Assembly: GCA_016209885.1 (NCBI GenBank)
Contig: JACQVF010000031.1
Location: forward strand, 1 to 43,765
Origin: Gemmatimonadota bacterium
GTDB lineage: Bacteria; Gemmatimonadota; Gemmatimonadetes; Longimicrobiales; Gaopeijiaceae
DNA: 43,765 nucleotides
Direction: 5' to 3'
The translations under genes and the position numbers were made by a program. The notes under the pieces were generated by a model. That model saw only the letters and a list, made by a program, of their open reading frames with translations. It had not been told where the DNA came from and made no database searches. Of the stretch, positions 1-7,431 are shown in pieces (within the stretch, counting starts at the first letter, position 1; every line of letters starts with the position of its first letter).

Positions 1-1
1 C

Positions 2-1480
2 CCCTACACCCGGGGTGTGCATCCCAGCATGTACCGAGGCAGGCTCTGGACCATGCGGCAGTACTCGGGGTTCGGCACCGCGGAAGACACGAATGCCCGG
101 TACAGGTTCCTGTTGGCGCAGGGCACCACGGGGCTGTCGGTGGCCCTGGATCTGCCCACGCAGATGGGCTACGACTCCGATGATCCGCGGGTGGAAGAGG
201 AGGTGGGTCGGGTCGGGGTCGCCATCGACACCCTGGCCGACATGGAAGTGCTGTTCGATGGCATCCCGCTGGACCGGATCAGCACCTCGTTCACCGTCAA
301 CGGTACGGCGGCCATCATGCTGGCCATGTACCTGGCGGTGGCGGAGCGGCAGGGCGTGCCGCGGGACCGCATCAACGGTACGATCCAGAACGACATCCTG
401 AAGGAGTACGTGGCTCGCGGCACCTGGATCTATCCGCCGGCGCCCTCGATCCGGCTGATCGTGGACACCATCGAGCACTGTGCGCGCCATGCGCCGCGCT
501 TCAACGCCATCAGCATCGCCGGCGCCCACTTCCACGACGCGGGGGCCACGGCGGTGCAGGAGATGGGCTACACCCTGGCGGACGCCATCACGTACGTGCA
601 GGCGTGCCTCGACCGCGGGCTGGACGTGGATGAGTTTGCCCGCCAGATCAGCTTCTTCTTCTACACGCACAGCGATTTCTTCGAGGAGGTGGCCAAGTAC
701 CGGGCCGGTCGCCGGCTCTGGGCCAAGATCATGCGCAACCGCTTCGGCGCGAAGGACCCACGCTCGTGGATGTTCCGGTTCGGCTGCGTATGCGGTGGCA
801 GCACGCTTACGGCCCAGCAGCCGCTGAACAACGTCGTTCGGGTCTCGTACCAGGCCCTGGCCGCGGTGCTGGGCGGTGTGCAGTCGATGTTCACCGCCGC
901 CTGGGATGAAGCCTTCGCCATCCCTACCGAGGCGAGCGCGGAGCTAGCGCTGCGCACGCAGCAGGTGCTGGCCTACGAGACCGGGGTGCCGAACGTGGTG
1001 GATCCTCTGGGTGGTTCGTACTTCGTCGAGGCGCTGACGGACCAGATGGAGGCGGCTATCGCCGCCGTGATCGAGCGCGTGGAGAGCATGGGTGGCATGG
1101 TGCCCTGCATCGAACAGGGAGTCATTCAGCGCGAGATCGCCCAGGCCGCGTACCGGCAGCAACTGGCTATGGAGTCGGGCCAGCAGGTGGTGGTGGGCGT
1201 CAACCGTTTTGCTCGCAGCGAGGAACGGGAGCTGAACCTGTACGAAGCGGACCCGGCCATCCGCGAGCGCCAGGTGGCGCGCCTGGTTGCGGTCAAGGCC
1301 TCCCGGGACAGCGCCAGGACCGACGACGCGCTGAGCCGGCTGCGCCACGCCGCGGCGGGAACCGACAACCTCATGCCCTACCTGCTGGACGCGGTCAAGT
1401 CGTACTGCAGCCTGGGCGAGATCAACGCCGTGCTGGTGGACGCGTTCGGCCGCTTTCGGGAGCCCATCGCGCTGGCCTAG
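2..1480 (+). CDS. B12-dependent acyl-CoA mutase large subunit (methylmalonyl-CoA mutase type), 5' truncated by window
   Basis: Catalytic TIM-barrel subunit of an adenosylcobalamin-dependent carbon-skeleton mutase, expected to interconvert methylmalonyl-CoA and succinyl-CoA in the cytoplasm. The frame is open to the first base and already reads family sequence (PYTRG..MYRGRLWTMRQY), so the true start lies upstream and the GTG at 17 is internal. Visible family landmarks are RQYSGFGTAE, GLSVALDLPTQ, GTIQNDILKEY, PPAPSIRLI, STLTAQQP and VDPLGGSYFVE. By recalled alignment to the Propionibacterium enzyme, the substrate-carboxylate pair Tyr89/Arg207 is kept (Y of RQY, R of SIRLI), which favours a dicarboxylic substrate over isobutyryl-CoA. 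Two other active-site segments differ: GAHFHDAG replaces the usual GYHMQEAG, and RFGCVCGG replaces RFHTQTAG. The protein lacks the C-terminal cobalamin domain, which is the next gene, so this is the split two-subunit form. Exact substrate is inferred. Confidence 0.9.
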   Translation, partial: PYTRGVHPSMYRGRLWTMRQYSGFGTAEDTNARYRFLLAQGTTGLSVALDLPTQMGYDSDDPRVEEEVGRVGVAIDTLADMEVLFDGIPLDRISTSFTVNGTAAIMLAMYLAVAERQGVPRDRINGTIQNDILKEYVARGTWIYPPAPSIRLIVDTIEHCARHAPRFNAISIAGAHFHDAGATAVQEMGYTLADAITYVQACLDRGLDVDEFARQISFFFYTHSDFFEEVAKYRAGRRLWAKIMRNRFGAKDPRSWMFRFGCVCGGSTLTAQQPLNNVVRVSYQALAAVLGGVQSMFTAAWDEAFAIPTEASAELALRTQQVLAYETGVPNVVDPLGGSYFVEALTDQMEAAIAAVIERVESMGGMVPCIEQGVIQREIAQAAYRQQLAMESGQQVVVGVNRFARSEERELNLYEADPAIRERQVARLVAVKASRDSARTDDALSRLRHAAAGTDNLMPYLLDAVKSYCSLGEINAVLVDAFGRFREPIALA

Positions 1481-1546
1481 CCTCGTAGCGAACTGGGGTC
1501 ACTAGCGCCCGACGGAGTGACGAATCGCGGAGAAGGAGGCGGCAGC

Positions 1547-1936
1547 GTGGTGAAGCCCATGCGGGTCCTGATCGGCAAACCGGGGCTCGACGGCCACGAC
1601 CGCGGCGCCAAGGTGGTGGCGGCGGCGCTTCGGGATGCCGGTTTCGAGGTGATCTATACCGGGTTGCACCAGACCGTGGACGAGCTGGCGGAGGCGGCCC
1701 TGGAGGAGGACTGCCGGATCGTCGGCCTGTCGGTCCTGTCGGGCGCGCACCTCTCCCTGGTGCGCAAGTTCATGGAGCGCCTCCGGGCCATGGAGTTGAC
1801 GGATGTCGCGGTGGTGGTGGGCGGAGCGATTCCTCCCGCCGACGTGCCCAAGCTGCACGAGCTGGGAGTCGCTGCGGTCTTCCCCACGGGGACGCGTCTG
1901 GACGAGTTGCTGGACTGGTTCCGGCGCCAGCTCTGA
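1547..1936 (+). CDS. cobalamin-binding small subunit of acyl-CoA mutase
   Basis: Stand-alone Rossmann-type B12-binding domain that should pair with the upstream mutase barrel. From the chosen start, the DxHxxG motif is DGHDRG at residues 15-20, with His17 as the lower axial cobalt ligand. The later family signatures GLSVLSGAH and VVVGGAIPPAD are both present. The frame is open from a GTG at 1517, but AAGGAGG at 1533-1539 sits 7 nt before the GTG at 1547, so I start there; this gives 129 residues, normal for the isolated domain. It lies 66 nt downstream of the large subunit and 60 nt upstream of the hydratase gene, consistent with one operon. Confidence 0.9.
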   Translation: MVKPMRVLIGKPGLDGHDRGAKVVAAALRDAGFEVIYTGLHQTVDELAEAALEEDCRIVGLSVLSGAHLSLVRKFMERLRAMELTDVAVVVGGAIPPADVPKLHELGVAAVFPTGTRLDELLDWFRRQL

Positions 1937-1996
1937 CCAGCTTTGCAACGCTGTTCTGAAACGGCGAATGAGGACAAAGACAAGGAGGCCCTGCCG

Positions 1997-2779
1997 GTGT
2001 CCAACCTGCTCTATGAATGCGACGACAGCGGTGTCGGCCTGCTGACCTTCAACCGACCTGATGTGCACAACGCGCTGAATCTCGAGACCATCGCCGAGCT
2101 GCGCGCGCTGCTCGACGAGCTGCGCTGTGACGACGAGTTGCGGGCGCTGGCCGTGACGGGTGCCGGCGAGAAGGCCTTCGTCTCCGGCGGCGACCTGAAG
2201 GAGTTCCAGGGGCTGACGGGCGCCGAGGCGGCCCGGAGCATGACGGACGCCATGAAGGAGAATCTGGAGCTGCTGAGCGGCCTCGAGGTGCCGGTGATCG
2301 CGGCGGTGAACGGCTACGCCCTGGGGGGTGGCTGCGAGGTGGTGCTCGCCTGCGACTACCGCATCGCTGCCGACAGTGCGCGCCTGGGCTTCCGGCAGGT
2401 GAAGGTGGGGGTGATCAGCGGTTGGGGGGGCGGCCCGAGGCTCCTGCGGCAGTTGGGACGCGCCCAGGCGCTGCGCCTGATGCTGACGGGGCAGGTCCTG
2501 ACGGCCGCCGAGGCGCTAGAGGTGGGTCTGGTCCAGGAGGTCGTGCCGGCCGCACAGGTGCGGGAGCGGGCGCTGGCGCTCGGGCGCGAGATCGCTGGCA
2601 ACCCGCCCCTCGCGGTGCGGGCGTTCAAACGGCTGGCCCGCTTTGCCGACAACGCATCCCTGGCAGAGGCCATCGCCTACGAGACCGAGCTCTTCGGCCC
2701 CGTGTGGGTTTCCGAGGATCACGACGAAGCGATTCAGGCCCATTTCGCGAAGCGCCCGCCCACGTTCCGCGGGCGCTGA
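1997..2779 (+). CDS. enoyl-CoA hydratase/isomerase (crotonase) family protein
   Basis: Crotonase-fold acyl-CoA enzyme of 260 residues, full length for the family. The N-terminal pattern (LLTFNRPDVHNALN), the oxyanion-hole region (AFVSGGDLKEF) and GYALGGGCEVVLACDYRIAAD are clear. The first catalytic glutamate of hydratases is present (Glu114 in GGGCE). The second, normally the E in FPEVKLGIIPGWGG, is Gln134 (FRQVKVGVISGWGG). Classical hydration needs both, so the reaction may differ, for example an isomerase or decarboxylase activity on the mutase substrate; that is inference. The frame is open from a TTG at 1943, but AAGGAGG at 1982-1988 is 8 nt before GTG 1997, so I use that start. It follows the two mutase genes closely, suggesting shared short-chain acyl-CoA metabolism. 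Confidence 0.85.
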   Translation: MSNLLYECDDSGVGLLTFNRPDVHNALNLETIAELRALLDELRCDDELRALAVTGAGEKAFVSGGDLKEFQGLTGAEAARSMTDAMKENLELLSGLEVPVIAAVNGYALGGGCEVVLACDYRIAADSARLGFRQVKVGVISGWGGGPRLLRQLGRAQALRLMLTGQVLTAAEALEVGLVQEVVPAAQVRERALALGREIAGNPPLAVRAFKRLARFADNASLAEAIAYETELFGPVWVSEDHDEAIQAHFAKRPPTFRGR

Positions 2780-2865
2780 CCCTGGAAACAGGAGAGCCGG
2801 CAGGGCAGGGAAGTCCTCGGGTTCTGGCTGGATGCCTGCGGCAGTGGGGACGTGCGACCGCGGCC

Positions 2866-3873
2866 TCAGTGCGCGGCAATCTTGAACCCTCCCAGCTCGA
2901 CCTCGACGCCCAACCCTTCCTTCCTCGCCCGCGCATAGGCGTAGTGGGCGGCGGCCAGGTCCTCCACCGCGAGCCCCAGCGACTTGAAGAGCGTGATCTC
3001 ATCGGGCGTGCGCCGGCCCTGGATGCGACCCAAGAGCACCTCCCCGATCTCCCCCTGGATATGCTCGTCATCGACCGCGCCCTCCTTCTTCGGGAAGAGG
3101 AAGTCGCCAGCCTCGTTCAGCGTGGATTCCCTCCGGTCCACGAAGAGGCGGGCGCGGACGACGGCCTCGGTGTCGAGCTCGCGCGCCGCCGCTACGCTGG
3201 ACCCCACCGCGTTCACGTGGGTCCCCGGCGATAGCCAGTCGCCCAGCAGGATAGGCTCTCGCGAGGAGGTGCAGGTGCAGACAATGTCCGCGCCCTCCAC
3301 CGCCTGCCGGGCGGAGTCTACAGCCTCTACACGGATCCCGTAGCGCTCCGACCCCGCTTCGGCGAACGCGCTCCGGCTCTCGGGACTGCGGCTGTACACG
3401 CGCACCCGCCGGATCCTCCGCACGTCGAGCATCGCCTCCAGATGGCTCCTCGCCTGGACGCCGCTTCCCAGAATCGCGAGGTCGCCGGCGTCCTCCCGGG
3501 CGAGCGCCCGGGTCGCCACGCCGGAGGCCGCTGCCGTGCGGATGGCCGTGACCGCGCTGGCGTCCAGGATTGCCAGCGGGAGACCGTGCTCGTGCTCGAA
3601 GAGGAGGACCACACCCTGATGGGAATCGTAGGGCGTCCCGTGGTTACCCGGCATCACCGCCACGACCTTGAGGCCGAAGGTGCGCGGCGACTCCATGGCG
3701 CCGGGCATCATCCCCAGAATCCCCCGCTTCCCCGGGAGCCACATCCCCCAGCGGAGCGGGTTCACCACCTCCCCGCGGCTCAGGGTCCTGAACGCCTCGG
3801 CCATGAGCTCGATGCAGGCGTCCATGGGAAGGAGCCGCCGGACGTCGGACGGAGAGAGGACGAGCGTGGCCAC
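2866..3873 (-). CDS. ornithine cyclodeaminase / mu-crystallin family NAD(P)-dependent enzyme
   Basis: 335-residue protein of the ornithine cyclodeaminase/mu-crystallin family. Family members include ornithine cyclodeaminase, alanine dehydrogenase and ketimine reductases, and the exact substrate cannot be read from sequence. Evidence: N-terminal LSPSDVRRLLPMDACIELMAEAF, GMMPGA, a VVLLFEHEHGLPLAILDASAVTAIRTAA core, the nucleotide-binding turn AILGSGVQARSHLEAM, and HVNAVGSS. The GTG start at 3873 has AAGGAGGT just upstream on the minus strand. A strong sigma70-like promoter lies at 3911-3939 and would give a leader of about 30 nt. Three near-palindromic 11-mers and a variant lie further upstream at 4010-4065. 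It converges with the hydratase gene across 86 nt. Confidence 0.9.
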   Translation of the reverse strand: MATLVLSPSDVRRLLPMDACIELMAEAFRTLSRGEVVNPLRWGMWLPGKRGILGMMPGAMESPRTFGLKVVAVMPGNHGTPYDSHQGVVLLFEHEHGLPLAILDASAVTAIRTAAASGVATRALAREDAGDLAILGSGVQARSHLEAMLDVRRIRRVRVYSRSPESRSAFAEAGSERYGIRVEAVDSARQAVEGADIVCTCTSSREPILLGDWLSPGTHVNAVGSSVAAARELDTEAVVRARLFVDRRESTLNEAGDFLFPKKEGAVDDEHIQGEIGEVLLGRIQGRRTPDEITLFKSLGLAVEDLAAAHYAYARARKEGLGVEVELGGFKIAAH

Positions 3874-3910
3874 GCGGACCTCCTTTCAACCCGGTTCCGC
3901 GAACCGTGAG

Positions 3911-3939
3911 AGTATGCGGGGCGTCCGCCGGCCCGTCAA
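3911..3939 (-). promoter_or_regulatory. sigma70-like promoter of the cyclodeaminase-family gene
   Basis: On the minus strand TTGACG (3939-3934), a 17-nt spacer and CATACT (3916-3911). Predicted start of transcription is near 3904, about 30 nt before the GTG at 3873. Not experimentally supported. Confidence 0.55.
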
Positions 3940-4009
3940 AGGCTTCGGGCCAGCCGAAAACGGTTCCGCCATACGAGGACGTCAGCCCCACGGGCGCATT
4001 GTACTTCAG

Positions 4010-4076
4010 CGGAGGTCCTCAACGGAGCTTCTCAACGGAGGTCCTCGAGCTGCTCGGAGGTCCTCGCGGTCCTCGC
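4010..4076. repeat. 13-bp-period repeat of a near-palindromic 11-mer
   Basis: CGGAGGTCCTC occurs at 4010-4020, 4036-4046 and 4055-4065, with a variant CGGAGCTTCTC at 4023-4033 and a partial GGTCCTC at 4068-4074. The first three units are spaced exactly 13 nt apart. GAGGTCCTC is nearly its own reverse complement. The array lies 70 nt and more upstream of the promoter at 3911-3939 and downstream of the kinase stop, so it could be an operator/activator array or a simple repeat. Confidence 0.6.
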
Positions 4077-4153
4077 AAGAAACGTTGCACGGCGGACGCC
4101 GGAACTGGAGCGGGCCGTCGAGATGGTCACTGAAGCGGACGTATTCGCAGGCC

Positions 4154-6919
4154 TCACCGCGCTCCCACGGTTCGCTCGATGACCTGCTCCAGCTCCTGGA
4201 GCTCGAACGGCTTGGCGAGCAGGGGCGCGCTCGACTCGCTGAGGAGCGCGGCGGCATCCGGGTTCGCCACGTCTCCGGTGCAGAACACGATGTGCGGCCT
4301 CGGCTGGCGATCGCGGATCGCCCCGTAGACTGCGCGCCCGCCGCCGCCCGGCATCTTGATGTCGCAGACGACGAGGTCGAAGTCGTGTTTGTCGAGGAGC
4401 CGTAGCGCGGCCTGCACGGTGCTTGCCGTCTTCACGCCGTGCCCCCTGAGCTCGAGGAAGCGCCTGAGCGTGCGGACGATCCGCGCTTCATCGTCCACGA
4501 GAAGGATCCGGTACGAGCGGGGCCCCCCGGTGGCTGCGGCCGGGACATCGGGAGCGGCGGCGTCCGTGACGTGCGCCTCTGTGTGCGCGGGCAGGCGGAT
4601 CGTGAAGGCGGCGCCGCCGCCGGGCCGATTGGCTGCCGAGATCTCGCCGCCGTGCGCCCGCACGATCCCGTGGGCGAAGCTGAGCCCGAGGCCCGAGTGC
4701 TGGCCCGCGTCCTTGCCTGTGAAGAATGGGTCGAACAGGTGGGCGAGCTCCTCGTCCGACATACCGGGCCCTGTGTCTGCGATGTCGAGGACGACCCACC
4801 GTGCGCTTTCGGGCCGTGCCCGGATCGTGAGCCGCCGCTGGGAGGCAGGGGTGCGGCGCATCGCCTCGTCGGCGTTTGCGATCAGATGCAGCAGCACCTG
4901 CTCGATCTGGCCCCGGTCCCCCGCGACGACACAGCGGTCCGCCAGATTCGCTTCCACCTCGATGTCCTGGGCGGCGAGGTCCGCTTGCCGGAGCCGAAGG
5001 GCCGCGCGAATCGTCTGCGCCAGATCCACGAGCGCCTTGTGGGTCTCCCCGGGGTCCCCGGGGCGGCTCACGGAGGCGAGGGTCCGGAGCACGTCCCGAC
5101 AGCGACGCGTCTCCTCCAGGATCGTCTCCACCAGCTCCCGGGGGCACGCGGCCTCGCACGGCTCCACGGCGAGCATCTCCGCCGCGGCCAGGACGCTGGC
5201 CAGCGGGTTGTTCAGCTCGTGGGCAATGCCCGAGACCAGGCGGCCCAGGGCCATGAGCCGCTGGGAGCGTTCGGCCGCTTCCTCGACGGCGCGCTCACGC
5301 GCGATGTTCCGGAACACGTAGACGAAGGCGTCGGCGGGCGCGAGCCCGACCGTGCGGGAGCGTGTCGCGGCCAGGCGGCCGCCCAGCGCAGGGATCTGCG
5401 CCTCCGCGAGAACGGACCGCGGCTCGCCGAGACCGTCTCCCTCGCGCCCGCCGTGAGGGCGCCAGGGGAGCGACTCGGGGTCCATTCCCAGGACCTCGGC
5501 GAGCGGCAGGCCGACGATCTGGGCGGGCCGGCGGCCCACAGCCTGCGCGAACGCGCGGTTTACCCGCAGGATGAAGCGCGTCCAGTCCGTCACGCAGATG
5601 AGCGCCGGAACCGCGTCCACCGTGGCCTCCCATTGGCGCTTCGCCTCCGAGATCTGCTCGAGCGTCCGCACGCGGTCGACCGCGAGGCGCGCGTGGGGGG
5701 CGAGGAGGCGGGCGGCCCGAACATCCACGTCGCGAGTTGCCTTCGTGCCTCCCCTCCAGGCGAGCCCGAACAGCTCTTCGGGCGCCCGCTCGCCGTGGCC
5801 GGGTACCAGGGCCACAGCTCCGATCCCCTGGGTCTCCGCGGGGCACGCAGCGTGGCGCACGGGGCAGGTGGCGCACGGGAAGATCTCCTGGCCGTAGGGG
5901 GGAAACAGGACTCGGGTGCCCTGCTGGGGCAGGATGCGGCATTCCGCCAGGGCGTGGGGATCCATGCCCGCCGCGGCGACGAGCTGCCAGTCTTCCGATG
6001 CCTCCGCCGGCCGGTAGACGGCCGCCGCGAACGCGTCCGTGTGCCTCTGGAGCAACTGGGCGAGGGTGCGCCAGATCTCGGGGACACGGCCCATCCTCTG
6101 GACCGCGTCCAGCGCGGCGGCCGCGAGCCCTCGCGCTTGGAGCTGCCCCTCGATCTGCGAGATGTGGGTCGCCAGCGAGAGTCGCTCGGCGAGCTGGACG
6201 AGGACCAGGACCGCCAGGAAGGCCGCGAACCCCAGGAATACGACCGGGAGCCAGCGGCTCAGCACGACGAGCTTCTGGTTCCGGGCCGTGAGCGCCGCGG
6301 ACAGCGCATCGAATTCGGAGGCAGCCAGGGCCACGGGCGCCTCTGCGGCGGAGGCGCGCTCCCGTTGCGAGCCGAACGGGAGGTGGCTCAGCGAGTCGAG
6401 ATGCGCCAGGACCGGCGCCCACTGCCGCGACGCGGCACGCGCGCTCCAGAAGACCATGGGCGCCGGCGCCCGATCCAGCGCTCCCACAGGGACGCCGCGG
6501 ATCGGCGGCAACATCTGACCCGCGAGCGGCACGGCCGGCGCGGTTCCGCCGCGATTCAGGACGTCCACGTTCTCCACGAAGAGCTCGACGTAGCGCCGAA
6601 CCTCGGCCACGGCCGAGTCGAACGCCGTCGGATCCCCGTGGTGATGCGCGACGCCGGCGCGCAGCACGCGCGTCTGAATCAGGCTCGCCAGCAGGCTCTG
6701 GCGCCCCGCCGCGTCGCTGGCCGCCACGTTCGTGCGCACCAGGCCTGCGCCGACCCACAGTTGCACTGCCACTGCGCCCAGAGCCAGGACGAGCCCGCCA
6801 CCCACCAGCGTGCGCAGCGGCCACCCCGGCCTATGAGACCAGGGGCGCAGCAGTCGCATCAGCGCGCTGCGCACGAGACTGTGCCGTTCTGCCGGTGGCC
6901 CGTGGTCAGGCGCGGGCAC
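4154..6919 (-). CDS. membrane-bound hybrid sensor histidine kinase (GAF-like, PAS, HisKA, HATPase, receiver)
   Basis: Predicted signal-transducing kinase of 921 residues. Two membrane spans at about 36-58 and 218-241 enclose a sensor loop of about 160 residues. A GAF-like region at about 270-415 carries a cysteine group (Cys349, Cys352, Cys359) that could bind metal or sense redox state. A PAS domain at about 428-545 follows. The dimerisation H-box GIAHELNNPLAS has phospho-acceptor His567, and the ATPase domain shows N682, DTGPGM and GLGLSFA. A C-terminal receiver domain has Asp853 as phosphorylation site and Lys903. No DNA-binding output domain is present and no partner regulator is adjacent. 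The GTG start at 6919 has no clear ribosome-binding site; ATG at residue 21 (nt 6859) is a reasonable alternative. A weak promoter-like pair lies at 7124-7152. Confidence 0.88.
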   Translation of the reverse strand: MPAPDHGPPAERHSLVRSALMRLLRPWSHRPGWPLRTLVGGGLVLALGAVAVQLWVGAGLVRTNVAASDAAGRQSLLASLIQTRVLRAGVAHHHGDPTAFDSAVAEVRRYVELFVENVDVLNRGGTAPAVPLAGQMLPPIRGVPVGALDRAPAPMVFWSARAASRQWAPVLAHLDSLSHLPFGSQRERASAAEAPVALAASEFDALSAALTARNQKLVVLSRWLPVVFLGFAAFLAVLVLVQLAERLSLATHISQIEGQLQARGLAAAALDAVQRMGRVPEIWRTLAQLLQRHTDAFAAAVYRPAEASEDWQLVAAAGMDPHALAECRILPQQGTRVLFPPYGQEIFPCATCPVRHAACPAETQGIGAVALVPGHGERAPEELFGLAWRGGTKATRDVDVRAARLLAPHARLAVDRVRTLEQISEAKRQWEATVDAVPALICVTDWTRFILRVNRAFAQAVGRRPAQIVGLPLAEVLGMDPESLPWRPHGGREGDGLGEPRSVLAEAQIPALGGRLAATRSRTVGLAPADAFVYVFRNIARERAVEEAAERSQRLMALGRLVSGIAHELNNPLASVLAAAEMLAVEPCEAACPRELVETILEETRRCRDVLRTLASVSRPGDPGETHKALVDLAQTIRAALRLRQADLAAQDIEVEANLADRCVVAGDRGQIEQVLLHLIANADEAMRRTPASQRRLTIRARPESARWVVLDIADTGPGMSDEELAHLFDPFFTGKDAGQHSGLGLSFAHGIVRAHGGEISAANRPGGGAAFTIRLPAHTEAHVTDAAAPDVPAAATGGPRSYRILLVDDEARIVRTLRRFLELRGHGVKTASTVQAALRLLDKHDFDLVVCDIKMPGGGGRAVYGAIRDRQPRPHIVFCTGDVANPDAAALLSESSAPLLAKPFELQELEQVIERTVGAR

Positions 6920-7431
6920 GAGGGCGGTCGCCGCGAGCGCGGCTCGTCGGATTCGGCTGAGGTGGCTTCGCGCCCGCTGTGGCGACGCGCAGTCGGCCGC
7001 AGGGGTGACGGGGCAAGCTCAGTCGAACGCGGACCGGAAAACGATCCCGGGCGAATTCGTCCCATAGGGCGGGATCCCATCGCCGTCCAGGAGGGGAGGG
7101 TGTCTCGACTCGGGGATGTTACAAATATTGACCGCGCCTGCTGGGAACTCAAGGGCGGCCCGAGATGGAGTGGCCCGAGATGGGGCGGGGCGGGCGGGGA
7201 GGGCCGGTCTTTCGATTCTCGCGTTCCATGTTCATCTTAATCCTCTTGGATTGTTGCGGGCTTGCCGCTCCGAGCGCCGCGACCTCACGCGGTCGGCGCG
7301 TATTGCAGGGGCGGCCGAAGGCGAGCGCCCGCGGGTCTGAGGGGGGTCTGAGGGGCGGCGTCGCGGTCATTATCCGGCGGGGACGCGAATTCTCGAGAAT
7401 CGAAGAACGGCGAGAGAGGGAGAGGGAATCC
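6920..7431. other. divergent intergenic region between the histidine kinase and citrate synthase
   Basis: 512 nt with no convincing gene. The open frame in phase with citrate synthase extends back to 7165 but shows no family sequence. The only AT-rich patch is around 7118-7130. I see a weak minus-strand promoter candidate and no good plus-strand TTGACA/TATAAT pair for citrate synthase. Confidence 0.6.
7124..7152 (-). promoter_or_regulatory. possible promoter of the histidine kinase gene
   Basis: Minus-strand TTGAGT (7152-7147), 17-nt spacer, AATATT (7129-7124). Each hexamer matches consensus at four of six positions. It lies about 200 nt upstream of the GTG at 6919. Weak evidence. Confidence 0.28.

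Noticed and set aside
1517..1546. GTG 1517 as start of the cobalamin subunit
   Set aside because: The Shine-Dalgarno sequence at 1533-1539 lies inside that extension and points to GTG 1547.
4439..7240. 933-codon open frame on the plus strand
   Set aside because: Antisense shadow of the histidine kinase, with repetitive Arg/Gly/Pro composition and no family sequence.
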